Source of the DNA: Paenibacillus woosongensis
Lineage (GTDB): Bacteria > Bacillota > Bacilli > Paenibacillales > Paenibacillaceae
Assembly (NCBI RefSeq): GCF_009725165.1
Contig: NZ_WNZW01000001.1
Span: 124,001 to 188,000, forward strand
DNA: 64,000 bases
Direction of reading: 5' to 3'
Shown: piece after piece, positions 48,701 to 57,818 of the stretch
Layout of the letters: the number at the start of each line of letters is the position of its first letter
Numbering within the stretch: position 1 is the stretch's first letter
Notes under the pieces: model-generated
Seen by the model: only the letters and a program-made list of their open reading frames with translations
What the model was told of the DNA's origin: nothing
The model's database searches: none
Translations under genes and position numbers: made by a program

Positions 48701-49243
48701 TTATCTCAATACTTTTAACGCACCGCTCCATGCTACTACTTGATCCAGCATGGCATTCACGTTATCAAGATGCAAATCCTGTGGTTTGAAAACAGAGAAG
48801 TTTTCGAAATCTGTAAACAATGACAATGTCGGATGTACGCGAACATCTGCAATCAATAATTCGCCCATGATTCCCCGCAGATGTTCTGCTGCACGAGCAC
48901 CACCTGTTGAACCGTAGCTTACGATACCTGCCGCCTTGTTGTTCCATGCTTCGCGCGCGAAATCAATGGCGTTTTTCAATGCACCTGTGATGCTGTGATT
49001 GTATTCTTGAACGATGAACACGAATCCATCTAGGTTCGCAAGCTTTTCATTCCAAGCTGCAATGCCTGGCTCCGTACCGTCGGTTGTGCCCAAAAACGGC
49101 AATTTGAAATCAGCAATATCTACGATTTCGTAATTCGCATCCCCGCGTTTGTCAGCGATTCCTTTCACCCATTCTCCAACTTGCGGGCTAACGCGCCCAT
49201 CACGCGTGCTTCCTAAAATAATTCCGATGTTTAGTTTTGACAT
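48701..49243 (-). CDS. NADPH-dependent FMN reductase
   Basis: 180 residues from MSKLNIGIILGSTRDGR, the flavodoxin-like phosphate-binding loop of the FMN_red family; EYNHSITGALKNAID is the second family motif. AAGGAGG precedes the ATG. Likely reduces quinones, azo dyes or free flavin. The upstream 49244-49557 region holds an inverted repeat that may control this gene pair. Confidence 0.88.
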   Translation of the reverse strand: MSKLNIGIILGSTRDGRVSPQVGEWVKGIADKRGDANYEIVDIADFKLPFLGTTDGTEPGIAAWNEKLANLDGFVFIVQEYNHSITGALKNAIDFAREAWNNKAAGIVSYGSTGGARAAEHLRGIMGELLIADVRVHPTLSLFTDFENFSVFKPQDLHLDNVNAMLDQVVAWSGALKVLR

Positions 49244-49430
49244 TGTTTTTTCCTCCTTATTTGTACTTCCGAATATTTTGCCCAAAAAACCCATTTTTCC
49301 ACCGCCAAAATTAATGTTATTATGATGGCCAGTTTCGATGTCAAGCTCTCCTGACGGATCCGCCTCCCTTCGAACATGTGATGAACATAAATCAGTTCAT
49401 TTGCCTATCATAGCTTCAAACGAATAAATT

Positions 49431-49455
49431 TAATTAACCGGATAATAGTTAATTA
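49431..49455. promoter_or_regulatory. Inverted repeat upstream of the FMN reductase
   Basis: TAATTAAC (49431-49438) and GTTAATTA (49448-49455) form a perfect 8-bp inverted repeat with 9 nt between, followed by TTACTTTATGTAA. Possible operator for a MarR- or HxlR-type redox regulator; nothing else is seen in this 310-nt gap. Confidence 0.45.
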
Positions 49456-49557
49456 CTTTATGTAAGTTATTATATTTATTTTATCTATTTACGTCAAGTA
49501 TGCATTTATAGCTAAAGCATTCCGGGAATGCTTGGGTTCATGCCTGCCTCCCTTTAT

Positions 49558-50367
49558 TTATAGCTGCTCTGTCCAAGTTGTTCTTACATACCCAATTTTC
49601 ATGCCAATACTCTCCATATTTCTATGGCTTTGGGTCAAGTAGCCAGCCTGACCTACTACTATGCTGCAATTACTCATACTTGCTTCATAGATACGTCTTC
49701 GTATTAACGCATGGTGAAGTCCAGAATTACGAAATTCGGGCAGTGTTCCAGCAAAAGTTAATGACGCAACTTTATGATTAATATGCATGACACCTGCGGC
49801 AGACGGGATGTTATCCTTCATGGCTAAGAAAAACTTCCAGCCTGGCCTGCCATGTAATATTTGATTATTTCGAGCAACATGAGGAATACCATCATCTGAA
49901 AGGCCAGTACTTCGGCAATGAATAGCCGCATATATTTGAAATTCTTCTTCTGTAATTTCCTTAATGTAAATGTCACTTAACTCAATCTTGGAATTATCCT
50001 CTATTGGGCAATATAGTGAAGTATGAAACCCGGACTGATACAATCCTCTTTGGGCAAGTCCTTGCAGCAGACCTTGATTGACCCGTGATGGAACAATTTC
50101 AAACTGCACCTTTCGCTTTCTTAATCTATAGAAATCAATAATATCATCGAGCAGCTCAAAATCATCAGTACTTATGCCTTTAACCGTATTAAATGCTGGC
50201 CAGGGCATAGTCCCGCTATACAGTGCAATTGCGCTGCCAAAATGTTTGATCTCTACACCTTCAGGATTACCAGGGCTTTCTTGAATCGCTTTCATTCTAT
50301 CTAACATGTAATCTGATTCGGACTTTTCGATTAATTCAACTTTGTCTTGGGTAAGTGTATGTTGCAT
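49558..50367 (-). CDS. Two-domain GNAT family acetyltransferase
   Basis: 269 residues from MQHTLTQDKVELI, with GGAGGAGG about 10 nt upstream. The N-terminal half resembles a degenerate GNAT fold; the C-terminal half carries LPEFRNSGLHHALIRRR, the acetyl-CoA binding helix, and ends GMKIGYVRTTW. Substrate unknown. Confidence 0.8.
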   Translation of the reverse strand: MQHTLTQDKVELIEKSESDYMLDRMKAIQESPGNPEGVEIKHFGSAIALYSGTMPWPAFNTVKGISTDDFELLDDIIDFYRLRKRKVQFEIVPSRVNQGLLQGLAQRGLYQSGFHTSLYCPIEDNSKIELSDIYIKEITEEEFQIYAAIHCRSTGLSDDGIPHVARNNQILHGRPGWKFFLAMKDNIPSAAGVMHINHKVASLTFAGTLPEFRNSGLHHALIRRRIYEASMSNCSIVVGQAGYLTQSHRNMESIGMKIGYVRTTWTEQL

Positions 50368-50409
50368 GAAGAAAATACCTCCTCCTGATTTAAACATATA
50401 CAAATTAGA

Positions 50410-50688
50410 TCAATTAGATTCACATATCTGTTTCCAGTAGGCCCATGCTTCTTTGTATTCAGGCAAATCATTTGGATGGTGCTTGATGCTTAACCCTACC
50501 CGACAATATAGTTGTATTAGCGCTTCCTCTATCAACCTTGATTTTTCTATTCGTCCTTGCTCAAGAAAATTGTAGGCCGTAAATAACGTATCCATGTTCA
50601 TATCATCCGGCGAAGAACAAAATGCATACAGAAAATCATATACTATAGGTCCAACCATAGGTGATGGATCAATTACGCCAATTAGAGT
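50410..50688 (-). pseudogene. C-terminal fragment of a kinase/phosphotransferase gene
   Basis: The frame opens after a TAA as TLIGVIDPSPMVGPIVYDFL, in which IDPSP is the magnesium-binding motif position of aminoglycoside-phosphotransferase-type kinases, and continues for about 90 residues to a stop. The ATP-binding and catalytic lobes are missing, so this is the truncated tail of a phosphotransferase. An internal ATG at 50658 could start an 82-residue peptide but has no good ribosome site. Confidence 0.65.
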
Positions 50689-50743
50689 TTAAACCGATTT
50701 CCATTCATGTCGTAAAAGTGAGTATAAAAGCTTCACTTTAAAT

Positions 50744-51256
50744 TCATGATATAGTCCTCCAATATTTACATACGCCATTAGTAATTCCCTTAAGTTTCCC
50801 TTGGTTCGATTCAATTACCCTTCTAGAGCGACGGTTAGTCTCATCACAAGTAATCAATACCTTTTCGATTTTTTTATCCCGTGCTGCTTTTAGCAGTTCC
50901 TTCAGCATTAATTTACCGTATCCTTTTCCTCTTTCGCTCGGTCTAACCATGTAGCCTATATGTCCTCCATATTGAAGCAGCTCTTCATTAAGACGATGCC
51001 TGAGCTTGCCTAATGCAACTGGATATTCATCGATATAAAGCCAGAATATCGTTTGAGGCACACGGCCTTCCTCTATTCCAATCCCTTTTGCTTCCTCAAC
51101 ATAATGCAATAAACTCTTAGAAAATGTCTTGTAATTTTCTAACGGAAAGGAATTTGTGAAGCCATTTTCTCCAAGGCCGATTTCCTTAAGCATGTTGTAG
51201 ACATCATAAGAGTCATTAACAGTAAGCTCTTTTAGTTCAACTTTTATTGGAATCAC
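50744..51256 (-). CDS. GNAT family N-acetyltransferase
   Basis: 170 residues from a GTG that overlaps GAGGGG. The acetyl-CoA loop is VRPSERGKGYGKLML, followed by VLITCDETNRRSRRVIE. Substrate unknown. The promoter at 51274-51279 shares the TATAATnATGGAAG string with the hairpin leaders. Confidence 0.8.
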   Translation of the reverse strand: MIPIKVELKELTVNDSYDVYNMLKEIGLGENGFTNSFPLENYKTFSKSLLHYVEEAKGIGIEEGRVPQTIFWLYIDEYPVALGKLRHRLNEELLQYGGHIGYMVRPSERGKGYGKLMLKELLKAARDKKIEKVLITCDETNRRSRRVIESNQGKLKGITNGVCKYWRTIS

Positions 51257-51261
51257 CCCTC

Positions 51262-51279
51262 GCTTCTTCCATAATTATA
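51262..51279 (-). promoter_or_regulatory. Promoter half of the recurrent leader, without hairpin (copy 6)
   Basis: TATAAT (51274-51279, minus) followed by TATGGAAGAAGC and then the ribosome site of the GNAT gene. Same string as copy 4; no hairpin. Confidence 0.6.
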
Positions 51280-51351
51280 CACCTTGTGATCAAAGGGCGA
51301 TACCAAAGACCAACCTGATTTGATATCGTGATACTCTTTGTACCCCCTCCC

Positions 51352-51732
51352 TTAAGCTTCTTTCGGCTCGTATGCTCCTAATTCATTGCCGAACGGGTCA
51401 ACAAATTTGATTACCCAGCCAAATCCATGATCTTCATATTGTCTTATATGTACATTGTGATTTTGGAGGATTGAATGCAGCAAGCTAATCTTTCTGGTAA
51501 TAAACATAAAAGACGGCATAGGGAGGCCGTCTTCTGCAAACCATGATGTCTTTTCGTTTTTTGTACTGTAGTGAAGCATTAAAACAGGACCAGAACCAAA
51601 CTTTAACCACGCTGCATGAGGATATACGGTAAATGGCTCAAGTCCTAATACTTCACTGTACCAGCTTATTGCTTTGTTCATATCATTCACGGGCAGTTGA
51701 ACATGATCTACGTTTTGGATTAATCGTTCCAA
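51352..51732 (-). CDS. VOC family (glyoxalase-like) protein
   Basis: About 126 residues starting at a TTG (LERLIQNVDHVQLPV) with GAGGAGGAG at normal spacing. The opening HVQLPVNDMNKAISWY and the ending GWVIKFVDPFGNELGAYE are the paired beta-alpha-beta-beta-beta halves of the vicinal oxygen chelate fold. Function could be isomerase, dioxygenase or drug-binding; not decidable. Confidence 0.82.
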   Translation of the reverse strand: MERLIQNVDHVQLPVNDMNKAISWYSEVLGLEPFTVYPHAAWLKFGSGPVLMLHYSTKNEKTSWFAEDGLPMPSFMFITRKISLLHSILQNHNVHIRQYEDHGFGWVIKFVDPFGNELGAYEPKEA

Positions 51733-51752
51733 GTGATTCTCCTCCTCAAGTT

Positions 51753-52000
51753 TCAAATTTTATTGTTACAGTCAGCGACATCATCGATGTTAACTTTCCA
51801 AATCATGTGGTCAATTGCCTTGCCCCAATAATCTTTTAATAAATATTGAGGTTCTCCGAAATTATTTGTCCAGATTTGTTGCGCAGTCTTATATCGCTAT
51901 CTAGAACAAATTCCTTGATCCCTTTTTGACGCATTGCGTATAATCTCATTAGCTGGCCCGATTTCAATTGAACCGATTATTCCCCCCTGGTGTACAGAAA
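51753..52000 (-). pseudogene. Decayed GNAT-like gene, several frame changes
   Basis: Three consecutive frames give protein-like stretches: HQGGIIGSIEI, then GQLMRLYAMRQKGIKEFVLD, then TAQQIWTNNFGEPQYLL to the TGA at 51753. Read together they resemble the C-terminal half of a GNAT acetyltransferase, but no single frame is open. This fills most of the gap between the VOC and RDD genes. Confidence 0.45.
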
Positions 52001-52060
52001 AACTCACATAGCTCTCTAGTTTCTCTTCTGCTTGGTCTTCTTATCTCCACGTGCAACGAA

Positions 52061-52459
52061 CTAATCATTATATACGACTTCCGTTCCGGCGATAAAATCA
52101 TGAATCGCTCTTTTATCCTCTCTAAGCCCAACCATGAGTGCACTGATTAAAACACCGATCCCTGCGGTCAGACCATAAACTATACCCGCAACTAAGTTAC
52201 GCAATAACATCGTTCCAATCCCCGGTGGTGAATGATCATTTATTTTTCTAATTTTGATCCCGCAAATACGCTTCCCACAGGTATATCCGTCCCAAAACAC
52301 TGGCAGTAATAGCGAATACAGAAAGGACAGTAAATTTGTCACGTATTCCTTATTTAGTTCGCTGCCACTAATGATGAAAGTAATGATTCCTAATGAAATA
52401 CCGACAATGATCGCATCTAATAGTAACGCTCCAAATCTAGCCCAAAAGCTCGCAGCCAT
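52061..52459 (-). CDS. RDD family membrane protein
   Basis: 132 residues with three hydrophobic segments; the family's conserved positions are visible as ARFGALLLDAIIV, GYTCGKRICGIKI and RAIHDFIAGTEVV. GGGAGG precedes the ATG. RDD proteins are poorly understood, some acting in ion or solute transport. Confidence 0.85.
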   Translation of the reverse strand: MAASFWARFGALLLDAIIVGISLGIITFIISGSELNKEYVTNLLSFLYSLLLPVFWDGYTCGKRICGIKIRKINDHSPPGIGTMLLRNLVAGIVYGLTAGIGVLISALMVGLREDKRAIHDFIAGTEVVYND

Positions 52460-52498
52460 ACTTCGCCTCCCACCTTCCTCTTGAAGTCACTTCATGCC

Positions 52499-53437
52499 TT
52501 AGGAAATTCTTTTAAATATGGTTCCTTCATCTTTCTGATTCCCAATTAGATCTTTCTCAGTAATAATTAATGAAGAGAAGCCTCCAGCATCATTCGGTAT
52601 GAATTCCAATGACATGCTTATATGATCCAAATAAAATGTATGAACGTCCCTCGGTTTTAATCGCTGATTGCCAAAAATAATTAACTGTTCATCTTGTATC
52701 TCAATATGGATGCTGACCCCTAACTCAACATTTTGGAAGCTCCCCACATATTGCCCTAATTCTTGCGGACTCAGAATTGGATCAGGCATATAAGTCAGGT
52801 TTAGAAAATCCAATATGCTATTGTAATACCGAGGCCATTTCCACGCCGTATTATCAATCGCTAGCGTATTCAGCCTGCATTTTGCATAAGCATCGCGAGC
52901 TAAAACAGCATATTCATGCAAAAAATTCAGGTGCAAATTCTCATCTACTTGGCCGCGATTCACGTAATAAGGCATATGTTTATATTTCTCATAAGTATGC
53001 TTAAGCCAACTTTCCCCGCCCCGTTCTGCCATCATTCTATGAATTCCAACAGTGGGATCTTCTTGATAGAGATAAATTAAGGTGCAATTTATTGCAGCCA
53101 ATCGGAAGTCTATTTCTTCTATAAAACGGATGATATCGTCTCTATCTGCATCCAAATGAAGTTGTTCAATGATTGGATTCTGAAACAAGACCGACTCCAT
53201 GACAATGACGGAATGATCCTCCGGTAGAGCAGCCAGAAAGCGGTCCAAGTTGGCAAGATATATCTTTCCCCATTCTTCAGGATCAGTAACTTCACAATCT
53301 AGAAAGATCGGATGCTGAAAAGCAGATTCATGAAAAAGCTTCGTTTTCCTTCCATTTCTTTCGGCCTGTAAAGATATGAATCTTGCCGTTGTTGACTTGC
53401 CTGATCCGGGTATCCCTTCGACAATGATTAGGTTCAA
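52499..53437 (-). CDS. P-loop NTPase/kinase-like protein of unknown role
   Basis: 312 residues. Walker A is GIPGSGKSTTAR at the very N-terminus, and a region DHSVIVMESVLFQNP may hold Walker B. The C-terminal 100 residues (NVELGVSIHIEIQDEQLIIF) look like a separate beta-rich module. No precise family recognised; similar proteins are found in Bacillus/Paenibacillus accessory regions. Confidence 0.75.
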   Translation of the reverse strand: MNLIIVEGIPGSGKSTTARFISLQAERNGRKTKLFHESAFQHPIFLDCEVTDPEEWGKIYLANLDRFLAALPEDHSVIVMESVLFQNPIIEQLHLDADRDDIIRFIEEIDFRLAAINCTLIYLYQEDPTVGIHRMMAERGGESWLKHTYEKYKHMPYYVNRGQVDENLHLNFLHEYAVLARDAYAKCRLNTLAIDNTAWKWPRYYNSILDFLNLTYMPDPILSPQELGQYVGSFQNVELGVSIHIEIQDEQLIIFGNQRLKPRDVHTFYLDHISMSLEFIPNDAGGFSSLIITEKDLIGNQKDEGTIFKRIS

Positions 53438-53460
53438 ATATAGTTCCCCCTTCTTGTTAA

Positions 53461-53925
53461 TTATTCTTTAGTGCATAAAAAATAATGATAAAAATCCTGG
53501 TCTTTCATATATCCGTTTCGTTCATATAGTCGCTGAGCTTGTAAGTTATTAACCGCTGTCGACAGTTCTATTCCTTTAGCTTTTATTTGTACGGCGTACC
53601 TTCTTGCTTCTTCTAACAGTAGTTGCCCTAATCCCTGCTTCCTATATTCTCTGAGCACAAATAAGTCGTTTAATATTAGAGATCTTTCCAATGAAATAGA
53701 CGAAAAAACAGGATATAATTGTGCAAATCCACTTATCATATCTTTGCTTATATCTTTTACTACAAAAATGATAGATTCCCGAAAATCAAAACGTTCGAAT
53801 AAAAATTTATGTGCGCACTCCAAATTTGACTGCTGTCCGTAAAATATGCGATATTCATTAAACAGATTTGATAATTCATCTAAATCTTTGATCGTTGCTT
53901 GATAAACATCGTACTTTGAACTCAT
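53461..53925 (-). CDS. GNAT family N-acetyltransferase
   Basis: 154 residues from MSSKYDVYQATIKDLDEL, with GAGGATGGG upstream. The acetyl-CoA loop REYRKQGLGQLLLEEAR and the C-terminal AQRLYERNGYMKD are clear. It precedes the kinase-like gene by 23 nt on the same strand and is probably co-transcribed with it. Confidence 0.85.
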   Translation of the reverse strand: MSSKYDVYQATIKDLDELSNLFNEYRIFYGQQSNLECAHKFLFERFDFRESIIFVVKDISKDMISGFAQLYPVFSSISLERSLILNDLFVLREYRKQGLGQLLLEEARRYAVQIKAKGIELSTAVNNLQAQRLYERNGYMKDQDFYHYFLCTKE

Positions 53926-54170
53926 AGTTCCCATCCTCACTTACTTTTTATCATTATTAAATAAATTCACACCAGAAATAATGCATAAGGGAAACAATAA
54001 TAATAATCTTAACCAATCCATTAAAAGCCAAAAGTCGCCGCCATTCACAGCACTAGAACTCTGTCAACTTTAAATTGATAGTTTTAGCAGCGCTGGCATT
54101 ATCTTCACTATATTCTCACTTTACCAGACGATTTGATGTTTTTCTATGTAAAAAGAAACAAGGAAACCCC

Positions 54171-54200
54171 AAAAATCCCGGCAGGAAAAACCCACCGGGA
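54171..54200 (-). terminator. Intrinsic terminator of the xylanase gene
   Basis: TCCCGG and CCGGGA close a stem followed on the minus strand by five T. The rest of 53926-54236 has no gene that I can see. Confidence 0.8.
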
Positions 54201-54236
54201 CTTTGTTGAGAGACGGTCATTTACAGCTTCCGATAT

Positions 54237-55307
54237 TTAATTGATTTCCAAATAATCGAGGAAAGCATCCCATGTTCCGTTATCGGCTGTAACTACAAGC
54301 TCAACCTCTTGATTTCCGGTTCCATGGCTGACATTATTTAGAGTATACACCGCAGGACTGCTTCCGCCGAAGTAGAAGGTTCCCTTCGTTTGTCCGCCGA
54401 TTTTCAAATCAACTCTAGCCATATTGGAATTGTTCGAAGCACCGCGAAGTGAGAAATTATTCGTGCCAGTCGTGAAATTGTGATTAAATTTCACCGAATC
54501 ACCGTTGGCGTATAGAGCCACTCCGTTAAATGGCGAGTTGATATTCCCGGTGTACTGTCCGCTTTTGGTCATACTCTCGGCCTCGACCTTCGAACCTGTA
54601 CCTGGCTGAGGCGTTGTTCCCCCGCCGCCAATGGTCAATGTGTGGCTGTACACATTAGCGCTTCCACTACTTTGATAGCCCTCTACGGTAAGAGCAACTT
54701 CATACATCTTACCCATGGTCATGCCTAATCTTTCCCAAGCTTTAAAGTGCTCGCTTACCGAGATGGTCCCGCTTGTGCGCTTAGATGTCCGCACACTCCA
54801 ATACTGCTTGAAAGTAGCCGTGCCTTTAATGGATGGCTGGTTTACTCGAGTCGTCTCATATATGTCATAAGTTCCCCCGTCAACAGTAACGGTGCCCTTT
54901 GGCGAAGCTCCAGGCGGACGCCAGCTGCCCCAGCTATCAACGATATAATATTCTACGAGCGGATCAACCGTCCAGCCATAGACCGTTAAATATGAGTTGC
55001 CGTTTGGCTGATAAGTTGCCCCATAGGTTATCGAGATATTTCCAATCTGCTGATGCGTTTGCGTTTCATTAAACCTCTTGCCTTTTCGGAATAAAATATT
55101 ATTGATGTTGCTCCACTCCGCACTGAACGTGCCTCCATTGCCGAGGACCATCGTTCCGTTTCCGCTATCCTTCCAGTATTCATAGTCGTAACCGCCATGG
55201 GTGCCCATCGAATTGCTGGTAACTGTTTGCGCACTTACTGCTCCGGGTAATGTTAACGTGAAGCAGAGCAACAAAGCGGCAATCAACTTCATTTTTCTTT
55301 GTTTCAT
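54237..55307 (-). CDS. Secreted GH11 endo-xylanase with CBM36
   Basis: 356 residues. A signal peptide (ending AVSA, about 26) leads a GH11 domain (about 30-228) with both catalytic glutamates visible, Glu119 in [12 protein letters not shown] and Glu209 in [10 protein letters not shown]. After a Gly/Thr/Pro linker, a CBM36 module (about 240-356) binds xylan in a calcium-dependent way. The true start has GGGAGGAATT upstream; in-frame codons further upstream are not part of the gene. A cre-like site lies 100 nt before the start. It works together with the neighbouring acetylxylan esterase. Confidence 0.93.
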   Translation of the reverse strand: MKQRKMKLIAALLLCFTLTLPGAVSAQTVTSNSMGTHGGYDYEYWKDSGNGTMVLGNGGTFSAEWSNINNILFRKGKRFNETQTHQQIGNISITYGATYQPNGNSYLTVYGWTVDPLVEYYIVDSWGSWRPPGASPKGTVTVDGGTYDIYETTRVNQPSIKGTATFKQYWSVRTSKRTSGTISVSEHFKAWERLGMTMGKMYEVALTVEGYQSSGSANVYSHTLTIGGGGTTPQPGTGSKVEAESMTKSGQYTGNINSPFNGVALYANGDSVKFNHNFTTGTNNFSLRGASNNSNMARVDLKIGGQTKGTFYFGGSSPAVYTLNNVSHGTGNQEVELVVTADNGTWDAFLDYLEIN

Positions 55308-55406
55308 CGTAATTCCTCCCTTTTGGTTTAAACTGCATCTCGTCATCCTATGATGCTGTGCAGACCCTAGCAAATCTTTTTTATCACTTCCTTCCAATAA
55401 TGGGTT

Positions 55407-55420
55407 TGAAAGCGTTTGCA
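55407..55420 (-). promoter_or_regulatory. CcpA cre box upstream of the xylanase
   Basis: The minus strand reads TGCAAACGCTTTCA, which fits the relaxed cre consensus TGNAANCGNWNNCA. It suggests carbon catabolite repression of the xylanase. Confidence 0.65.
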
Positions 55421-55524
55421 TTTATTATTTTAACAGAGGACTCCTTCCTTTTTCTTGTAATAAAATAAAGCTTCTATCGTCAAAACTTTAGTTTTTACCC
55501 ACAAATCTCATTCATATACACATG

Positions 55525-55556
55525 ACATCCCGGTTGGAAGGATCCAACCGGGATGT
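55525..55556 (-). terminator. Strong hairpin between the xylanase and esterase genes
   Basis: ACATCCCGGTTGG pairs perfectly with CCAACCGGGATGT around six bases, 54 nt after the esterase stop. No T run follows, so it may be a 3'-end-protecting hairpin or a weak terminator. Confidence 0.55.
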
Positions 55557-55609
55557 ACCAAGCGAAACCTCCTATTCAATTTAAAATAATGATTGTGTGC
55601 TTCAGAGTG

Positions 55610-56677
55610 TTATTGGATCTCCAGATAATCCAGGTATGCATCCCAGGTTCCGTTATCGGCTGTAACCACGAGCTCAACCACTTGGTTACCTATTCCATGG
55701 CTAACATTGTTTAAGGTATAGACCGCAGGACTGCTCCCGCCGAAATAGAAGGTCCCTTTCGTTTGCCCGCCGATTTTCAAATCGACTCTGGCCATGTTGG
55801 AATTGTTCGAAGCCCCGCGGAGTGAAAAATTATGAGTGCCGGTCGTGAAATTGTGTGTGAACTTCACCGAATCGTTGTTGGCGTATAGAGCGACTCCATT
55901 GAATGGCGAGCTGATATTTCCGGTATACTGTCCGCTTTTGGTCATACTCTCGGCTTCTATTTTTGTACCTGTGACAGGAGGAGTCGTGCCCCCGCCGTCA
56001 GGGGCAACTGCCCGGCCGGTGCTCGGGGAGATCATCCCGGAGCAAAGGCCACGGTTCTTGAGATTTTGCGCAATCTGCGGGATCGCTTGGAGCGTTGCTT
56101 GGTACTGGTCATGCATCAGGATCACATCACCGTTTTGCAGTCTGCCTGCTGCGGCTACGATTTGGGCGGTGCTGGCGCCATTCCAATCCTGGGAGTCAAC
56201 ATTCCAGAGCACTTCGGTAAGACCGTTCTGGGACAAGATAGACTTCAAAGTGGCATTGGTCTCGCCGTACGGCGGACGGAACAGCTTCGGCGCAGACCCG
56301 GTAGCCGACTGGATCGCCTGCTGTGTCCGCGTAATTTCCGAAGACATCTGCGAACTGCTTAGAGTAGTCATATGCGGATGTGTATAAGAGTGGTTGCCAA
56401 CCCACATGCCTGCGCTCACTTGGTCCCGCACCAAAGACGGGTAGTTCTGTGCGTTTTGTCCCGTATTGAACATCGTTGCACGCAGACCAGACTGCTTCAG
56501 TGCATTAAGCAGGTTTGTCGTATTACCGGGATTAGGGCCATCGTCGAACGTTAGGCCAACGTAGCCATTCGGGCAGTTGGCATCGGCAGCATTGGCAGCG
56601 GGCATCATCGGAAGAGAGAACAATGAACCGAAGAGCGCAAGTGCTAGCGCCCCTTTAACTAGTTTTGCTTTGAACAT
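55610..56677 (-). CDS. Secreted CE4 polysaccharide deacetylase (acetylxylan esterase-like) with CBM36
   Basis: 355 residues. A signal peptide (ending ANA, about 30) is followed by an NodB-type CE4 domain (about 36-225): TFDDGPNP with metal-binding Asp46, HSYTH (His96 and His100), RPPYGE and DSQDW. A CBM36 module (about 240-355) almost identical to that of the xylanase follows. The CBM favours acetylated xylan over chitin as substrate. GAGGAGG precedes the ATG. A partial cre palindrome is upstream. Confidence 0.92.
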   Translation of the reverse strand: MFKAKLVKGALALALFGSLFSLPMMPAANAADANCPNGYVGLTFDDGPNPGNTTNLLNALKQSGLRATMFNTGQNAQNYPSLVRDQVSAGMWVGNHSYTHPHMTTLSSSQMSSEITRTQQAIQSATGSAPKLFRPPYGETNATLKSILSQNGLTEVLWNVDSQDWNGASTAQIVAAAGRLQNGDVILMHDQYQATLQAIPQIAQNLKNRGLCSGMISPSTGRAVAPDGGGTTPPVTGTKIEAESMTKSGQYTGNISSPFNGVALYANNDSVKFTHNFTTGTHNFSLRGASNNSNMARVDLKIGGQTKGTFYFGGSSPAVYTLNNVSHGIGNQVVELVVTADNGTWDAYLDYLEIQ

Positions 56678-56797
56678 AGTAGTACCTCCTCATCATTAAA
56701 TACGAGTATAGTCACTCCCTTCACTCCTGATCGCTGCAACTCTCTCTATGAAATTAGAGATTTGGCCTCATCTCCTTGTGATTTCAGTATCCCAACA

Positions 56798-56811
56798 AAA
56801 AAGCGCTTTCA
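56798..56811 (-). promoter_or_regulatory. cre-like palindrome upstream of the CE4 gene
   Basis: The minus strand reads TGAAAGCGCTTTTT, with a perfect AAAGCGCTTT centre but the last CA of the cre consensus missing. It stands 120 nt before the start codon. A weak CcpA site is possible. Confidence 0.45.
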
Positions 56812-56963
56812 AATAAAAAGATTGCTGCTGCTACCTTTTCATCATGAAAGCCGCTTTTTGCCAGGTGTCTCTAGTATAAATGATCAGAATGGCAAATAAT
56901 ATCTTACAATTAAACCATTTTACCCCAATTATCTTAGGGATATTTGTGCTCCAGCTGAAATTT

Positions 56964-57329
56964 CTATTTTACTGGCTTTATACATTCTACTCTGTTTCCA
57001 AATGGATCTCTAAACTCAAATCTTTCAAACCCTGGAATAGGTATTGACTTTAGTGTTTCAATTCCATTTTCTTTTAGCCGGGTTTCCATTAGCTTGATAT
57101 CTTCTACTTCGTAGGCGAGATGAGCTTTTGTTAATAAACGATCCACTCCTGCTTCAGTACCAATATGCAACTGCTGGTCGCCAACTTCAACCCAAAATCC
57201 GCCTCTGTCAAGCAAACTTTCTGGTTTTTGTATTTCCTTCAGCAGTAAAACTCCACAATAGAACTTCCGCGCCTTTTCTTCTTGGCCCTTTGGAATTGTA
57301 ATCTGTGCATGATGAAATTTGAGTATCAT
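56964..57329 (-). CDS. VOC family (glyoxalase-like) protein
   Basis: 121 residues with the start LKFHHAQITIPKG and the end FEFRDPFGNRVECIKP, giving the metal-site positions of a VOC protein (His, Glu). AGGAGG precedes the ATG. Substrate unknown. A GNAT gene ends 14 nt upstream on the same strand. Confidence 0.85.
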   Translation of the reverse strand: MILKFHHAQITIPKGQEEKARKFYCGVLLLKEIQKPESLLDRGGFWVEVGDQQLHIGTEAGVDRLLTKAHLAYEVEDIKLMETRLKENGIETLKSIPIPGFERFEFRDPFGNRVECIKPVK

Positions 57330-57343
57330 AGTTTGCCTCCTAA

Positions 57344-57790
57344 TTATTGAACCATTTCAAACCTCTTAACAAATCGATATCCATTTATATCAAAACCATT
57401 TTTCTTATAAAATTCGTGTGCTTTAATCCGTTCTGGTTTGATACCGCTGGACAAATAAAGGCTATTTGCCCCCTTCTCCTTAGCCCAATTCTCTATAAAT
57501 GCAAGTAGTTCCTTTCCTATTTCTTTCCCTTGAAGATCCTCCCTAACAACTACAATTGAGATTTGTACTGTAACTCCATCCCCTTCGTAGTAGTGTACTA
57601 AGCGAGTACCTATCATACCAACGACTTCATGATCCTGAATTGTTGCCACGAATGTAAAATACCCCGGATTATTCTCGATCAGTTTCATTCTCTGCTTCAT
57701 GCTATCCACATCGGTTGGATAACCTAAATCAGCCATCAAATCAGTTACGGCTTCTAGGTCGCTTGAATTATATTTACGGATTAAAACCAA
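57344..57790 (-). CDS. GNAT family N-acetyltransferase
   Basis: 148 residues from a TTG (LVLIRKYNSSD). The acetyl-CoA loop VREDLQGKEIGKELL and the C-terminal KAHEFYKKNGFDING are clear. Part of a run of four closely spaced minus-strand genes (57.0-58.8 kb). Confidence 0.85.
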   Translation of the reverse strand: MVLIRKYNSSDLEAVTDLMADLGYPTDVDSMKQRMKLIENNPGYFTFVATIQDHEVVGMIGTRLVHYYEGDGVTVQISIVVVREDLQGKEIGKELLAFIENWAKEKGANSLYLSSGIKPERIKAHEFYKKNGFDINGYRFVKRFEMVQ

Positions 57791-57818
57791 TCTTCCATCA
57801 CCCGCTCTCTTAAATTGG

